In this document: piece by piece, positions 34,743 through 42,768 of the stretch
Numbering within the stretch: position 1 is the first letter of the stretch
Layout of the letters: each line of letters opens with the position of its first letter
Source: Arthrobacter sp. MMS18-M83
GTDB lineage: Bacteria; Actinomycetota; Actinomycetes; Actinomycetales; Micrococcaceae
Assembly (NCBI RefSeq): GCF_026683955.1
Contig: NZ_CP113343.1
Location: 124,001-188,000 of the forward strand
Direction: 5' to 3'
Length of the DNA: 64,000 bases
Made by a program: the position numbers and the translations under genes
The notes under the pieces: model-generated
What the model saw: the letters and a program-made list of their open reading frames with translations, nothing else
Told to the model about the DNA's origin: nothing
Databases searched by the model: none

Positions 34743-35450
34743 TCAGCCCGCGTTCATGCGTTCTCCTTGCTGGAGCGGGGCGGCCAGTGACCAGCACCAG
34801 CCTGCGAGTTCGCGGGCGATCGCGGTGTTGGCCTTGACTGACATCTTGCGGCGTTCATCGAAATGTTCCCATTTCTGGTGGAGCCGGTGGTTTCCCTCCA
34901 GGGCGCGGATGCGGGTTGCCGGGGAGACGAGATCGAGCTGGCGCAGCAGGCGTTGCCCGGGCCGGGCGTAGGGGCGCCTGTGCTGCCAGGCGGATTCGAT
35001 GAGCAGTTTGCGGGCATAGGTGTTTCCGGCCTTGGTGATCGGGCCCTGGTACCGGGACTGGCCGGAGGATTCCTCGCTGGGAACCAGACCGAGATAGGAG
35101 CCGATGGACGAGCCGGTGAACCGGGTTCAGTCCGCGATTTCGACGGCCAGCCCGAACGAGGTGGTCATCTGGATGCCGCGCAGGCACATCAGCGCCTCAA
35201 TCACCGGGGAGTAGCGTGACGCCGCGGCCGTGGCGGCGACGTGCTTCTCGATCCGGGCCAGAGGTGTCCGGCGAGCAGCTCGGCCTGCTCGACGTCGGCC
35301 TGATAGGTGAACTGCAGCGCCGGTTCGCCAAGGTTTTGGCGGTGCAGCCACTGGATGTGTTCCTTTGTCCACCGGGTGTCCTTGGTGTACCGGATGCCGT
35401 GGCGCAGCAGGCCTCGCATGATCTCCCGGACCAATGTGCTGGGAACGGAC
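34743..35450 (-). pseudogene. IS110-family transposase, decayed and truncated
   Basis: Joined frames read VREIMRGLLRHGIRYTKDTR, then SPVIEALMCLRGIQMTTSFG, then IGSYLGLVPSEESSGQSRYQ and GNTYARKLLIESAWQH: the middle and C-terminal helix-hairpin-helix and Ser-containing domain of IS110 transposases. The N-terminal RuvC-like part is missing, a frameshift lies near 35265, and EIADxTRF has a TGA where Trp (TGG) is expected near 35127. Unrelated in sequence to the IS110 at 37.6 kb. Dead. Confidence 0.7.
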
Positions 35451-35461
35451 CATCAAAGCAA

Positions 35462-35801
35462 TCATGCGAAGACCAGTAACCTTGCGGTATTACGGAGATG
35501 GGTACCGCTCGGAGCAACCTTCCTCGGCGGAGTCCTGCACATAGCTGCGTCCCTCATCGCGTTTGCACTCGAAAATCGACGGCATGAACGTGAGGCCCGG
35601 CGGAACGGTAAGCGCATAGCTGTTTCTCGAATGCTCGATGTTCTCGACCACGCTATCCAGGACCAGGAGTTGCCTCCACTCATCCGCAACGGGCGAAACC
35701 CCGATGCTCGTGTTCTCCTTGCACTGTCCCGACTGCTGGTCGACCTTCCGAAGGACGACCTACGCGTTGCCCTATGGCAGAAAGCCAAGTCCAGCGGATA
35801 G
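35462..35801 (+). pseudogene. Membrane protein fragment of unknown function
   Basis: The frame reads WVPLGATFLGGVLHIAASLI (one membrane segment) then a basic helical region RRHEREARRNGKRIAVSRML and LLALSRLLVDLPKDDLRVAL, ending at 35801. There is no start codon in this part; the frame runs in from the IS110 remnant, so the 5' end has been replaced. Not recognised. Confidence 0.4.
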
Positions 35802-35988
35802 TCTACCAACGAAACGGAAAACAGTACTTGCATCGAGCGACACAGCTTCAATCTCGTCTTGTAAGTTGGTAAGGCGATGCTGAGATTCGTTGGTTCGACG
35901 AACCCTCCGTGAATCACCATTTGATGCTCACTGGCGGCCATCGCTATCCACGCGAGCGAAGCCAGTTACACGCGACTTGGCGAAGGAC

Positions 35989-36096
35989 ATGGAAATTGCT
36001 GCAGGGTGGGTCCTTGCAAACGCCATAGTGAAAGACGTCATAATGCCAGCCGCATCGAAGTTCGTACGTGATCGGTTCGGGACACTCGAGAAATAG
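35989..36096 (+). CDS. Very small protein, uncertain
   Basis: A 35-codon frame MEIAAGWVLANAIVKDVIMP ... KFVRDRFGTLEK with an amphipathic helix character. GGCGAAGGAC lies just upstream. It could be the tail of a longer broken gene (the frame is open from 35890). No family. Confidence 0.25.
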   Translation: MEIAAGWVLANAIVKDVIMPAASKFVRDRFGTLEK

Positions 36097-36317
36097 GCCT
36101 CTCGAAGGTGACAGGATTCAGTTGCGCAGTCTCATCGTTTCACGGAGTTGCCCATGGCAGCTCCTTCGGAAGATGCGACTCTCAGGACGCTCGAGGCCTA
36201 GGTCGAACTGCCAACCGGAAGTCACGTGAATGCATCGGTTCATCTTCTGAAAATCGCCGCGCTCTATCGTCGGCTTTCACCCCAAAACCTCGGGTGAGCC
36301 CCAAATCTGCCACAAGA

Positions 36318-36358
36318 AAGGCCCTCCCACCCAACGTCTCCGCAGGTCGGAGGGCCTT
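36318..36358 (-). terminator. Terminator behind tRNA remnant
   Basis: AAGGCCCTCC and GGAGGGCCTT are perfect 10-base arms around a 21-base loop. On the minus strand they follow the tRNA 3' remnant and are followed by TTCTTG. Likely the old tRNA terminator. Confidence 0.55.
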
Positions 36359-36363
36359 CACTG

Positions 36364-36398
36364 TGGAGCTAAGGAGATTCGACCTCCTGACCTCTTCT
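36364..36398 (-). other. tRNA-Ala-like 3'-end remnant
   Basis: Minus strand GAGAAGAGGTCAGGAGGTCG, continuing to TCTCCTTAGCTCCA, resembles the anticodon-arm-to-acceptor 3' part of actinobacterial tRNA-Ala (normally GGTCAGGGGTTCGAATCCCCTTAGCTCCA-type). One T-loop base is missing (GGTCGAAT) and the 5' half is absent. It ends directly before the terminator. An integration scar is the natural explanation but is inferred. Confidence 0.5.
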
Positions 36399-36439
36399 CA
36401 CGGGTGGACAGGTTGTCTGCGAACGGCTCGTGTGTGGTC

Positions 36440-36640
36440 TTGAAAGTCCGCGGAATCTCGTGCATAGGCTGTTCACCGGTCGAGGATGCGCTCAGCGCCG
36501 TCGGCCTTTCCGACGTACTGCTTGCCGTTAGTGGAGTCCGTGATCAGGTAAATGCCCTGAACTTAAGAGAGAGCGCCTGCCAGTCCGCGTATCGCGAATC
36601 CCCCACCATCTCGCACAATTTGTGGTAGCTGAGCAACTGG
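36440..36640 (-). pseudogene. GIY-YIG nuclease-family gene remnant
   Basis: The peptide HKLCEMVGDSRYADWQ near 36560-36625 is followed, after a frameshift, by GIYLITDSTNGKQYVGKADG and AERILDR, the N-terminal half of a GIY-YIG domain (the motif is GIY...YVG here). The next codon is TGA where Trp is expected (RxTAYARD), and homology then ends. These proteins are small endonuclease-like factors common in high-GC bacteria. Dead. Confidence 0.6.
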
Positions 36641-36875
36641 TCCGCGGAGGCGGCGAGTTTGGACCTCACGGGCGTGGGCAAGCCGTTGCCTGGATCCATC
36701 GCGTCGGCGAGCAACTACGCCGCCATTTCGCCGATCCCGGCAGCACGTCCGAGGCGTCGCCGCCCAGGGTGGCTTCGTCGGTGTACTGCTCGCGCAAGCC
36801 ACGGGCCTCCCAGAATCCTTTCACGAGCATCCGCTCGCTAGGTCAAGAAGTCGACAGGACCCAGGGCAGCACCGC

Positions 36876-37371
36876 ATGTAGCTCCGAGCCGCACCTGCAT
36901 TGGGCATGCACGTCGAAAGGCCCAGGGGCGAGCCACCGCGGCACTTCCATAAAGCAGACGTAGGTGTGGACACTGTCCACACCCCCTTTGGCAGGACAAA
37001 ACGACAGACGCAGCTCCCTTATGACCAGACGTAGCTTCCCAGAGAAACTTCGGCGCCAAAGTCGGTTTCATCATGTTGTACCCCGGACCCTGAGCCATGA
37101 ACTGGTGTTGGCCATCCACGACCAACCAGACAGAACCGGAATGGAGAACCGCATAACCCCACCCCAGAGCAGGTGGAGGGCCCACTAGCCAGGACCCTGA
37201 ACCCACCACCCACACACCTGAATAGGCCACCGCGGCGGCAAGGCCAAAGCTCGCGAACTTAGCGTCAGAGGGACGCCACCACAAGCTTTGTACACACGTT
37301 AAAGCAAAAACCCCTCTGACGGGAGGAATGCTGTGCCCGAGGTGGGACTCGAACCGCATTCCGGGCCTTGG
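36876..37371. repeat. Dispersed repeat copy 2, left part
   Basis: Contiguous counterpart of 1630-1961 plus 4702-4888, and thus the undisturbed form across the IS21 insertion point (single CAGGAC near 37189). It includes the degraded hairpin (37311-37326) and the tRNA-like piece (37334-37355). Homology stops near 37371, where the IS110 element begins. Confidence 0.8.
37334..37355 (-). other. tRNA 3'-end-like remnant, second copy
   Basis: Minus strand GGTTCGAGTCCCACCTCGGGCA, one substitution from the piece at 4840-4861. No 5' half and no paired T-stem. Confidence 0.4.
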
Positions 37372-37372
37372 A

Positions 37373-37609
37373 AACGGTAATACTGGAATTGGTCTTGAAC
37401 CGGTGTGACCCGCTTGAAAACTGACGTGCCTGCCGGTGCTGTCTTCCCTGTGATCTGTCCGCCGGTTCAAGTTCCGCTATAAGCGCGTTGAGCCAGGCGG
37501 ACATGACTTCATAGGAGCCTGATTCGACCAGTCCCATTACCGTTTTGTCTGCCCACCTGGCCCACGTGCCCGTCAACTAATCATTGATATCTCAGGGGCA
37601 GTTTCCATT
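37373..37609 (+). ncRNA. Candidate IS110 bridge RNA region
   Basis: The non-coding left end between the element boundary and the transposase start. In the IS110 group the bridge RNA that pairs with target and donor DNA is made from this position. I have not folded it or located guide loops; the call rests on position only. The flanking target bases in the intact repeat copy (near 4886) give a way to test it. Confidence 0.35.
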
Positions 37610-38837
37610 TTGGCAAAAGAACCGCTAAATGTCTTCGTCGGCGTCGACACGCATGCCGATACTCACCACGTCGCCATCATCAGCGAGTACGGCAAACCTC
37701 TGGCCGATCAGGAGTTCCTTGCCGTGGGCTCCGGATACCGCAAAATCCTGGACTTCATTGCCAGTCATGGAACGGCTGCCGCGGTGGGGGTCGAAGGAAC
37801 CGGCTCATACGGTGCCGGGCTGTCCAAGGTGCTCCGCAACGAAGGGCTCACTGTCCTGGAGGTCAACCGGCCCAACCGGGCCCAGCGTCGCCTGAAAGGC
37901 AAATCCGATCCCCTGGATGCCTACCAGGCAGCCCAGTCGGTACTGGCTCAACGAGGACTCTCGACCCCGAAAGCCAAAGACGGACCCGTCGAATGCCTGC
38001 GGATCCTGACGTACCGCGCGCTCTTCGGCGATGAAAGCCCGCACGGCAGCAATCAATCAGATCAAGGGTCTCCTCGTGTCGGCACCGGACGCTCTCCGGG
38101 CGAAATACAGGGGGATGGCCACTCCCGCCATGATCACCGCCCTCCAGCGGAGCAGGCCGTCAGGCCATGTGGCCGACCCGGAATACATGACGCTGCTGAC
38201 CTTGAAAACCCTGGCCACCCGTTACCAGGCGCTGGCCGGGGAAATCACCGCCGCCGATACCGCCCTGCAAGAGATCCTCGATTCCTATGCGCCCTTGCTC
38301 TGCGACCTCCCAGGCGTAGGACCGGACGTTGCCAGCCAGCTCCTCATCACCGTGGGAGACAACCGGGGACGGATCGGAAACGAAGCCCAGTTCGCGGCAC
38401 TCGTCGGGGTTGCACCCATCCCGGCATCGTCAGGAAAAACGACCCGCCACCGGCTCAGCCGAGGCGGTGACCGCAACGCAAACCGTGCCCTGCATCAAGT
38501 AGTACTGACCCGGATGGCTTCGTGTCCACGCACGAAAAACTATGTCAGTAAACGCACCACGGAAGGAAAAAGCAAGCGAGAGATCATGCGTTGCCTCAAA
38601 CGCTACGTATCCCGTGAAATATACCGACAGATATTCAACCCGGTACCGGCACCAGGCATCACCGACCTACGCCAGAAACGCAAAAGCCTCGGGTTGACCG
38701 TCAATGCGGTCGCCGGCGAACTCAGCCAATGGCCCTCCGTTATCTCCCGCATCGAACGAGGCCTCATGCGCAACGACGACCTCGCAACAAGCTACCGAAA
38801 ATGGCTCGAGGAGCAGGGGACTCAAAAAGCGAATTGA
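37610..38837 (+). pseudogene. IS110-family transposase with C-terminal HTH, frameshifted
   Basis: TTG start at 37610. Frame 1 encodes the RuvC-like DEDD domain: FVGVDTHADTHHVAI, GVEGTGSYG, KSDPLDAYQAAQSVL. Near 38020 the reading passes to a second frame (MKARTAAINQIKGLLVSAPD) that continues through LPGVGPDVASQLLITVGDNR, LVGVAPIPASSGKT with the catalytic Ser, and NRALHQVVLTR. The last 55 residues form an XRE-like helix-turn-helix (LRQKRKSLGLTVNAVAGELS...) not part of standard IS110 transposases. As written the gene is split by one base; the rest is in good order. Confidence 0.8.
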
Positions 38838-38853
38838 CAACCATAGGAGCGTC

Positions 38854-38945
38854 ACTGGGAACTCCAGAAAACATACCGAATCCGAGCCAGTCCGGCCGAT
38901 GTACGGCCCAGTCCCAAGGTAAAAGTGTTGACGGTGTCAACACCC
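38854..38945. repeat. Dispersed repeat copy 2, right part
   Basis: Matches 4888-4976 (GGAACTCCAGAAAACATACC, GTCCGGCCGATGTACGGCCC, AAAAGTGTTGAC) and ends with the imperfect palindrome at 38925-38943. Confidence 0.75.
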
Positions 38946-39518
38946 TCTTGATGGCCGAGTCGAGCGCAATCTCGGGCTGCGCTCCCCGCGGTGGAGGAGG
39001 CAGCGGCACCGGATTCCTGAGGAGAGTCATCGAGCCAAATCCACAGCGGCCGGCGAGGAACCCGTCGTTTAGAACGCTGCGGCCGCGCTGAAATACGGCC
39101 CTAGTTGCATTTCCGCGCGTTCTCTTCGGGTACGCCCAGCAGGCCCCTCTTTGCCCGACGGTGGAGTGCAATGGGAGTTGTATTGCCAAGCGTTATTCGC
39201 TGAAGCGACGGTCGTGACCAGCCTGCCGGCCCTTCACGGCTGCGCAGGAGGTGTCCGGAACCGTGGCACTCGTCGGACCCCTCGACCGAGCATGGATGCG
39301 TGGAGGTCCTACAGGAGCATCCGCGAGGCCATGAGAATTGTCCGAAATACCGCCAGAACTCGCGCCGTGAACGTCTTCATCCGCGAACGCAGCCTGGCCA
39401 CCAGCTGAGCGGCGGAGAACTCAGCGCTGAACAAATCCGCGCCCAGTATCAAATTGGTTGGGCGGCGGCGTGGTCACACGCACCTAGCTGCTCGCCACGG
39501 CCACGTGGATGACTCGAC
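38946..39518. other. Intergenic stretch, nothing recognised
   Basis: About 570 bases between the repeat and the glycosidase gene. Short frames on both strands show no family signal. A minus-strand stretch near 39270-39420 (RLRSRMKTFTARVLAVFRTI) is basic and helical but has no start or context. Confidence 0.35.
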
Positions 39519-41351
39519 TTATTCGGTTTCTTTGACGGCCATGCTTAGACGGTCGACCCCGTGCATTGCATCCGCGGCCCGGACTAGCGCCAAGTGGGAA
39601 AATGCTTGCGGGAAGTTGCCCGCCATCCGTTTTTCTTTCACCGCATATTCCTCGCTGAGCAAACCCAGCTCATTCGAGAACCCCACAAGCGTGTCCATCA
39701 GTGCTTTGGCTTCGGTCAAACGACCTGTCCTGGCGTATTGCTCCACGAGCCAGAAGGAACACGCAAGAAATGGATGTTCGCCCGGTTCAAGTCCGTCGAT
39801 GCCGCTCTCGGTCCGGTACCGTAGAAGCAGCCGGTCCTCCGTCAAAAGTTCCTTTTCCAGCATTGAAACCGTACCGAGCATTCGCTCGTCCGCGTACGCA
39901 AGGAACCCGACCTGCGGAAGAGCCAACAGAGCGGCGTCCACCTGTCGCCCACCGTATGTTTGGGTGAAGCAGTTCAGCTCGTGGTTAAATCCTCGGTTCA
40001 TGATCTCCTTGCGCAGCCGTTTGCGGATTTCCTCCCAGTGCGCAACCGGGCCCTGCAGCCCGTGGTCACGGACCGCCCGGACTCCGCAGTCGAATGCTGA
40101 CCACATCATGACTCTGGAATGTGTGAAGTACCGAGCGCTACCTCGCATCTCCCAAAGACCGAAGTCTTTGTCGTTGAAGTGATTCTCCACGAAGCCCAAT
40201 AGGGCGCACTGTAAGGCCCAGGAGAAGTGGTCTTCCCTTCCGCCGGCCAGGCGCAGTCTTTCCAGCGCAACCATGACTTCGCCCACTACATCGGCCTGAT
40301 ACTGGGAGACAGCGGCATTACCGACCCGAACGGGTCTTGCATCCTGGTAGCCCGGCAGGTGGTCCAGTTCTTTTTCCGGCAGGTCCCGTTCACCTCCGAC
40401 TCCATACATGATCTGAATATCTTCCGGATCACCAGCGAGGGCGCGTAACAGCCAATTGCGCCACTTTAACGCCTCGGATTCATAGCCATGCGTCAACATG
40501 GATTCGAGCGTCAACGCGGCGTCGCGAAGCCAACAGTAACGGTAGTCCCAGTTGCGAGAACCCCCAAAATCCTCCGGCAGAGACGTTGTCGGGGCGGCAA
40601 CGATGCCACCTGTTTCATAGTGCGTCAGAGCACGCAGCACCAATAGCGACCGCTTGACTGCGGCCCCGTATGCTCCGTCCTGACGGCAATGACCTCCCCA
40701 CCGGGCCCAATAATCCACAGTCTCATCGAGAGCAGCGTCCACATCGACGGCGGGCGGCACTTCGCGATGGGAGGGAAACCACTTCAGCTCGAAATCCACA
40801 CTCTCTCCAGCTGCAACCACAAATTCCCCTACATGAAGACGATCGTGGGCTCGGGGAAGGTAAGGCCCCCGCAACGCCCAGGCATCCGGTCCGGCCATGG
40901 CAAGTAATATTTCAGCACCGCGCGCAGCGTTCTCGCGATATCGGCTCACCCAAGGCAATAGGGCGCCGTAACGTGGGCGGATCCTCAGATCCTGCAGCAG
41001 GATGACGCTCCCGCTAAGGCCCGTCACCCGTCGGACAAGGGATGAACACCCTTCCCCGACGGGCATGAAGTCCCTAACCCGGACCTGGCCACTGGAAGTC
41101 TGCCATGTTGTCTCAAGAACAAAAGTCGACGCCACATAGCGACGGTCCAGGACGACCGCTTCAGGGTGCTTGGGGGCAAGCAGCCACCTTCCGTGCTCTT
41201 CGTTCCCCAGAAGGGCGCCAAAAATTGAGGCTGAGTCGAAGCGTGGCAAACAGAGCCAGTCGACGCTGCCCCGGCGAGAGACTAGACATCCTGTGGAGAG
41301 ATTCGACAGAAGCGCATAGTCCTCTATGGGTGCGGCCATAGCCCCACTCAA
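39519..41351 (-). CDS. Glycoside hydrolase family 15 protein (glucoamylase/trehalase type)
   Basis: 610 residues. N-terminal beta-sandwich (IEDYALLSNLSTGCLVSRRG, VDWLCLPRFDSASIFGALLG) and an (alpha/alpha)6 barrel with the hallmark GGSRNWDYRYCWLRDA and the second acidic segment in GEHPFLACSFWLVEQ. No signal peptide, so it is cytoplasmic. Bacterial members hydrolyse trehalose or short alpha-glucans. It stands alone on the minus strand with no evident link to the neighbouring catabolic genes. Intact and of usual length. Confidence 0.9.
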   Translation of the reverse strand: MSGAMAAPIEDYALLSNLSTGCLVSRRGSVDWLCLPRFDSASIFGALLGNEEHGRWLLAPKHPEAVVLDRRYVASTFVLETTWQTSSGQVRVRDFMPVGEGCSSLVRRVTGLSGSVILLQDLRIRPRYGALLPWVSRYRENAARGAEILLAMAGPDAWALRGPYLPRAHDRLHVGEFVVAAGESVDFELKWFPSHREVPPAVDVDAALDETVDYWARWGGHCRQDGAYGAAVKRSLLVLRALTHYETGGIVAAPTTSLPEDFGGSRNWDYRYCWLRDAALTLESMLTHGYESEALKWRNWLLRALAGDPEDIQIMYGVGGERDLPEKELDHLPGYQDARPVRVGNAAVSQYQADVVGEVMVALERLRLAGGREDHFSWALQCALLGFVENHFNDKDFGLWEMRGSARYFTHSRVMMWSAFDCGVRAVRDHGLQGPVAHWEEIRKRLRKEIMNRGFNHELNCFTQTYGGRQVDAALLALPQVGFLAYADERMLGTVSMLEKELLTEDRLLLRYRTESGIDGLEPGEHPFLACSFWLVEQYARTGRLTEAKALMDTLVGFSNELGLLSEEYAVKEKRMAGNFPQAFSHLALVRAADAMHGVDRLSMAVKETE

Positions 41352-41614
41352 TCACAAGGTTTTGAACCGCGATAGATTCGGCCCGGGGGAACCATCAGGC
41401 CCTCGTCACAAGACGCTGGGGGCCGGAGACATCCGGGGCCACGCCGTCGGAGGTCCATGGCTTTGAGCCACCACCCCCATTCCACCCGGGTGGCCGGCCG
41501 TCCCTCCCGGAACTTCACCCGGGAGGGTAGTTGCGGGCCACTCCGGCCTCGGAGCCAGACTGAATACAAGACGCCAGCAAGGTCACCACGCGGCAACACA
41601 GCAAGGGAGTAGCC
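41352..41614. other. Divergent promoter region
   Basis: About 260 bases between the GH15 gene and a plus-strand small gene. It contains an imperfect hairpin around the CACCCGGGTGG at 41488-41498 and CTTCACCCGGGAGGG at 41513-41527. No clear operator. Confidence 0.3.
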
Positions 41615-41905
41615 ATGGAACGCTCTGTCAGCATCGACAGTGGTGAGACACTAACCGCTTCTCCGGCCCGGAATGGCGGACGCTTTTCGATAATGCGTTC
41701 GATCCCGATGCGCGCCGTTTACTCCAGTGACCCGTTGCGGCAACTCGGTGGCTCGGGGATGACGCGCGACGAGGCCTACGCTAGTTGCCCCGACGACTCG
41801 TATGTGGAGCTTTACGGGAATCAGTGGTTAATCGTTCCGTTCGCGCCTATCGAGCAGCCGAAATTCTTCGTCTGCACGCCAGGCCCGAAAAGCACGAGTC
41901 TCTGA
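41615..41905 (+). CDS. Small hypothetical protein
   Basis: 96 residues from an ATG at 41615 with AGGGAG upstream. The C-terminal half (YASCPDDSYVELYGNQWLIV) looks like a small beta-rich fold. Not recognised. Same strand as the CMD-like gene and the LuxR regulator. Confidence 0.45.
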   Translation: MERSVSIDSGETLTASPARNGGRFSIMRSIPMRAVYSSDPLRQLGGSGMTRDEAYASCPDDSYVELYGNQWLIVPFAPIEQPKFFVCTPGPKSTSL

Positions 41906-41952
41906 GGCATGTTGCCAGCCTTGTCGGTCGCCTGCAGCAGCCATCCTCCAGA

Positions 41953-42219
41953 ATGACGGCCAGCGTCAGGAAGTTGTTTCTGCGTCTCGCTGAGAGAAAC
42001 CATGAGACCGCAACGCCGTGCATGCCTGCACCGCCCTCTTCGCACGAAGCCATGGGTCTGACCGAACCGGGCCAGGGATCCCGCGCCGTCCCGGAAGGCT
42101 GGGTCAACACGGACGGCAAGCTGCCAATCAACGTCTCCGGCGAGCTCGAAGCCAAGGGCGCCCCACCCGGTGGCCGGCGTCGGCATCGCGAACTAGTCAG
42201 CGTCCTCGAAGCCGCCTAG
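41953..42219 (+). CDS. Small hypothetical protein, weak
   Basis: 88 residues, MTASVRKLFLRLAERNHETA..., ending in a Pro/Gly-rich tail. Another ATG at 41785 would give 144 codons. No ribosome binding site stands out and no family is known. May not be expressed. Confidence 0.25.
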   Translation: MTASVRKLFLRLAERNHETATPCMPAPPSSHEAMGLTEPGQGSRAVPEGWVNTDGKLPINVSGELEAKGAPPGGRRRHRELVSVLEAA

Positions 42220-42258
42220 CCCTCAAGACCCAGATCCTCCACAGAAAGTGGCACATCG

Positions 42259-42657
42259 GTGACAATTTCACAAACGCACCAAGACAGCTACAAGAAGGGC
42301 CTCAGTATCCGCAGCACCGTCATGGGGACGGCCCACGTCGAACGAAGCCTTGGGCAGACCAGCGACTTTTCCCGTCCTATCCAAGAGATGGTTACCGAGT
42401 ACGCGTGGGGGGAAGTGTGGTCCAGGCCTGGCCTGGATCCGAAGACTCGGAGCATGCTCAATCTGGCCATGCTGACCGCCCTTAACCGTCCACATGAATT
42501 CGCAGGACACGTCCGCGGCGCTGTCAACAACGGCGTTACGGAACAGGAAATACAAGAAGTACTGTTACAGACGATGATCTACTGTGGCGCGCCTGCTGCG
42601 CTTGAGTCTTTTCGAGTGGCCGAGGCGGTCCTGCAAGAGATGCCGCACCAGGATTAG
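42259..42657 (+). CDS. Carboxymuconolactone decarboxylase/AhpD-like protein
   Basis: 132 residues from a GTG start. CMD fold with SMLNLAMLTALNRPHEFAGH and GVTEQEIQEVLLQTMIYCGA. True PcaC enzymes decarboxylate 4-carboxymuconolactone in the protocatechuate pathway; many relatives are of other or unknown role, and there are no other beta-ketoadipate genes here. No CxxC pair, so not a peroxidase-type AhpD. It lies 110 bases before the LuxR gene. Confidence 0.8.
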   Translation: MTISQTHQDSYKKGLSIRSTVMGTAHVERSLGQTSDFSRPIQEMVTEYAWGEVWSRPGLDPKTRSMLNLAMLTALNRPHEFAGHVRGAVNNGVTEQEIQEVLLQTMIYCGAPAALESFRVAEAVLQEMPHQD

Positions 42658-42768
42658 AAATCCTGGCCGAACCACTCCGGCCCCACGGCGCTGTTTTTGA
42701 CGCACTCATTGACATAGGATTTCAGAGGGCATATTCCCGGCGAACGCCGGTCCACAAGGAGGTGGCAG

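Larger units (their letters stand above)
37372..38853 (+). mobile_element. IS110-family element inside repeat copy 2
   Basis: About 1.48 kb. Boundaries are inferred from repeat copy 1, which runs uninterrupted across 4880-4892 where copy 2 is split. IS110 elements have no long inverted repeats or large target duplication, in keeping with what is seen. A 238-bp non-coding left end precedes the transposase. Confidence 0.75.

Noticed and set aside
36838..37470. 210-codon minus-strand frame over repeat copy 2
   Set aside because: Part of it is also open in copy 1, but it crosses the tRNA remnant and the IS110 boundary and has no start signal, so I treat it as non-coding.
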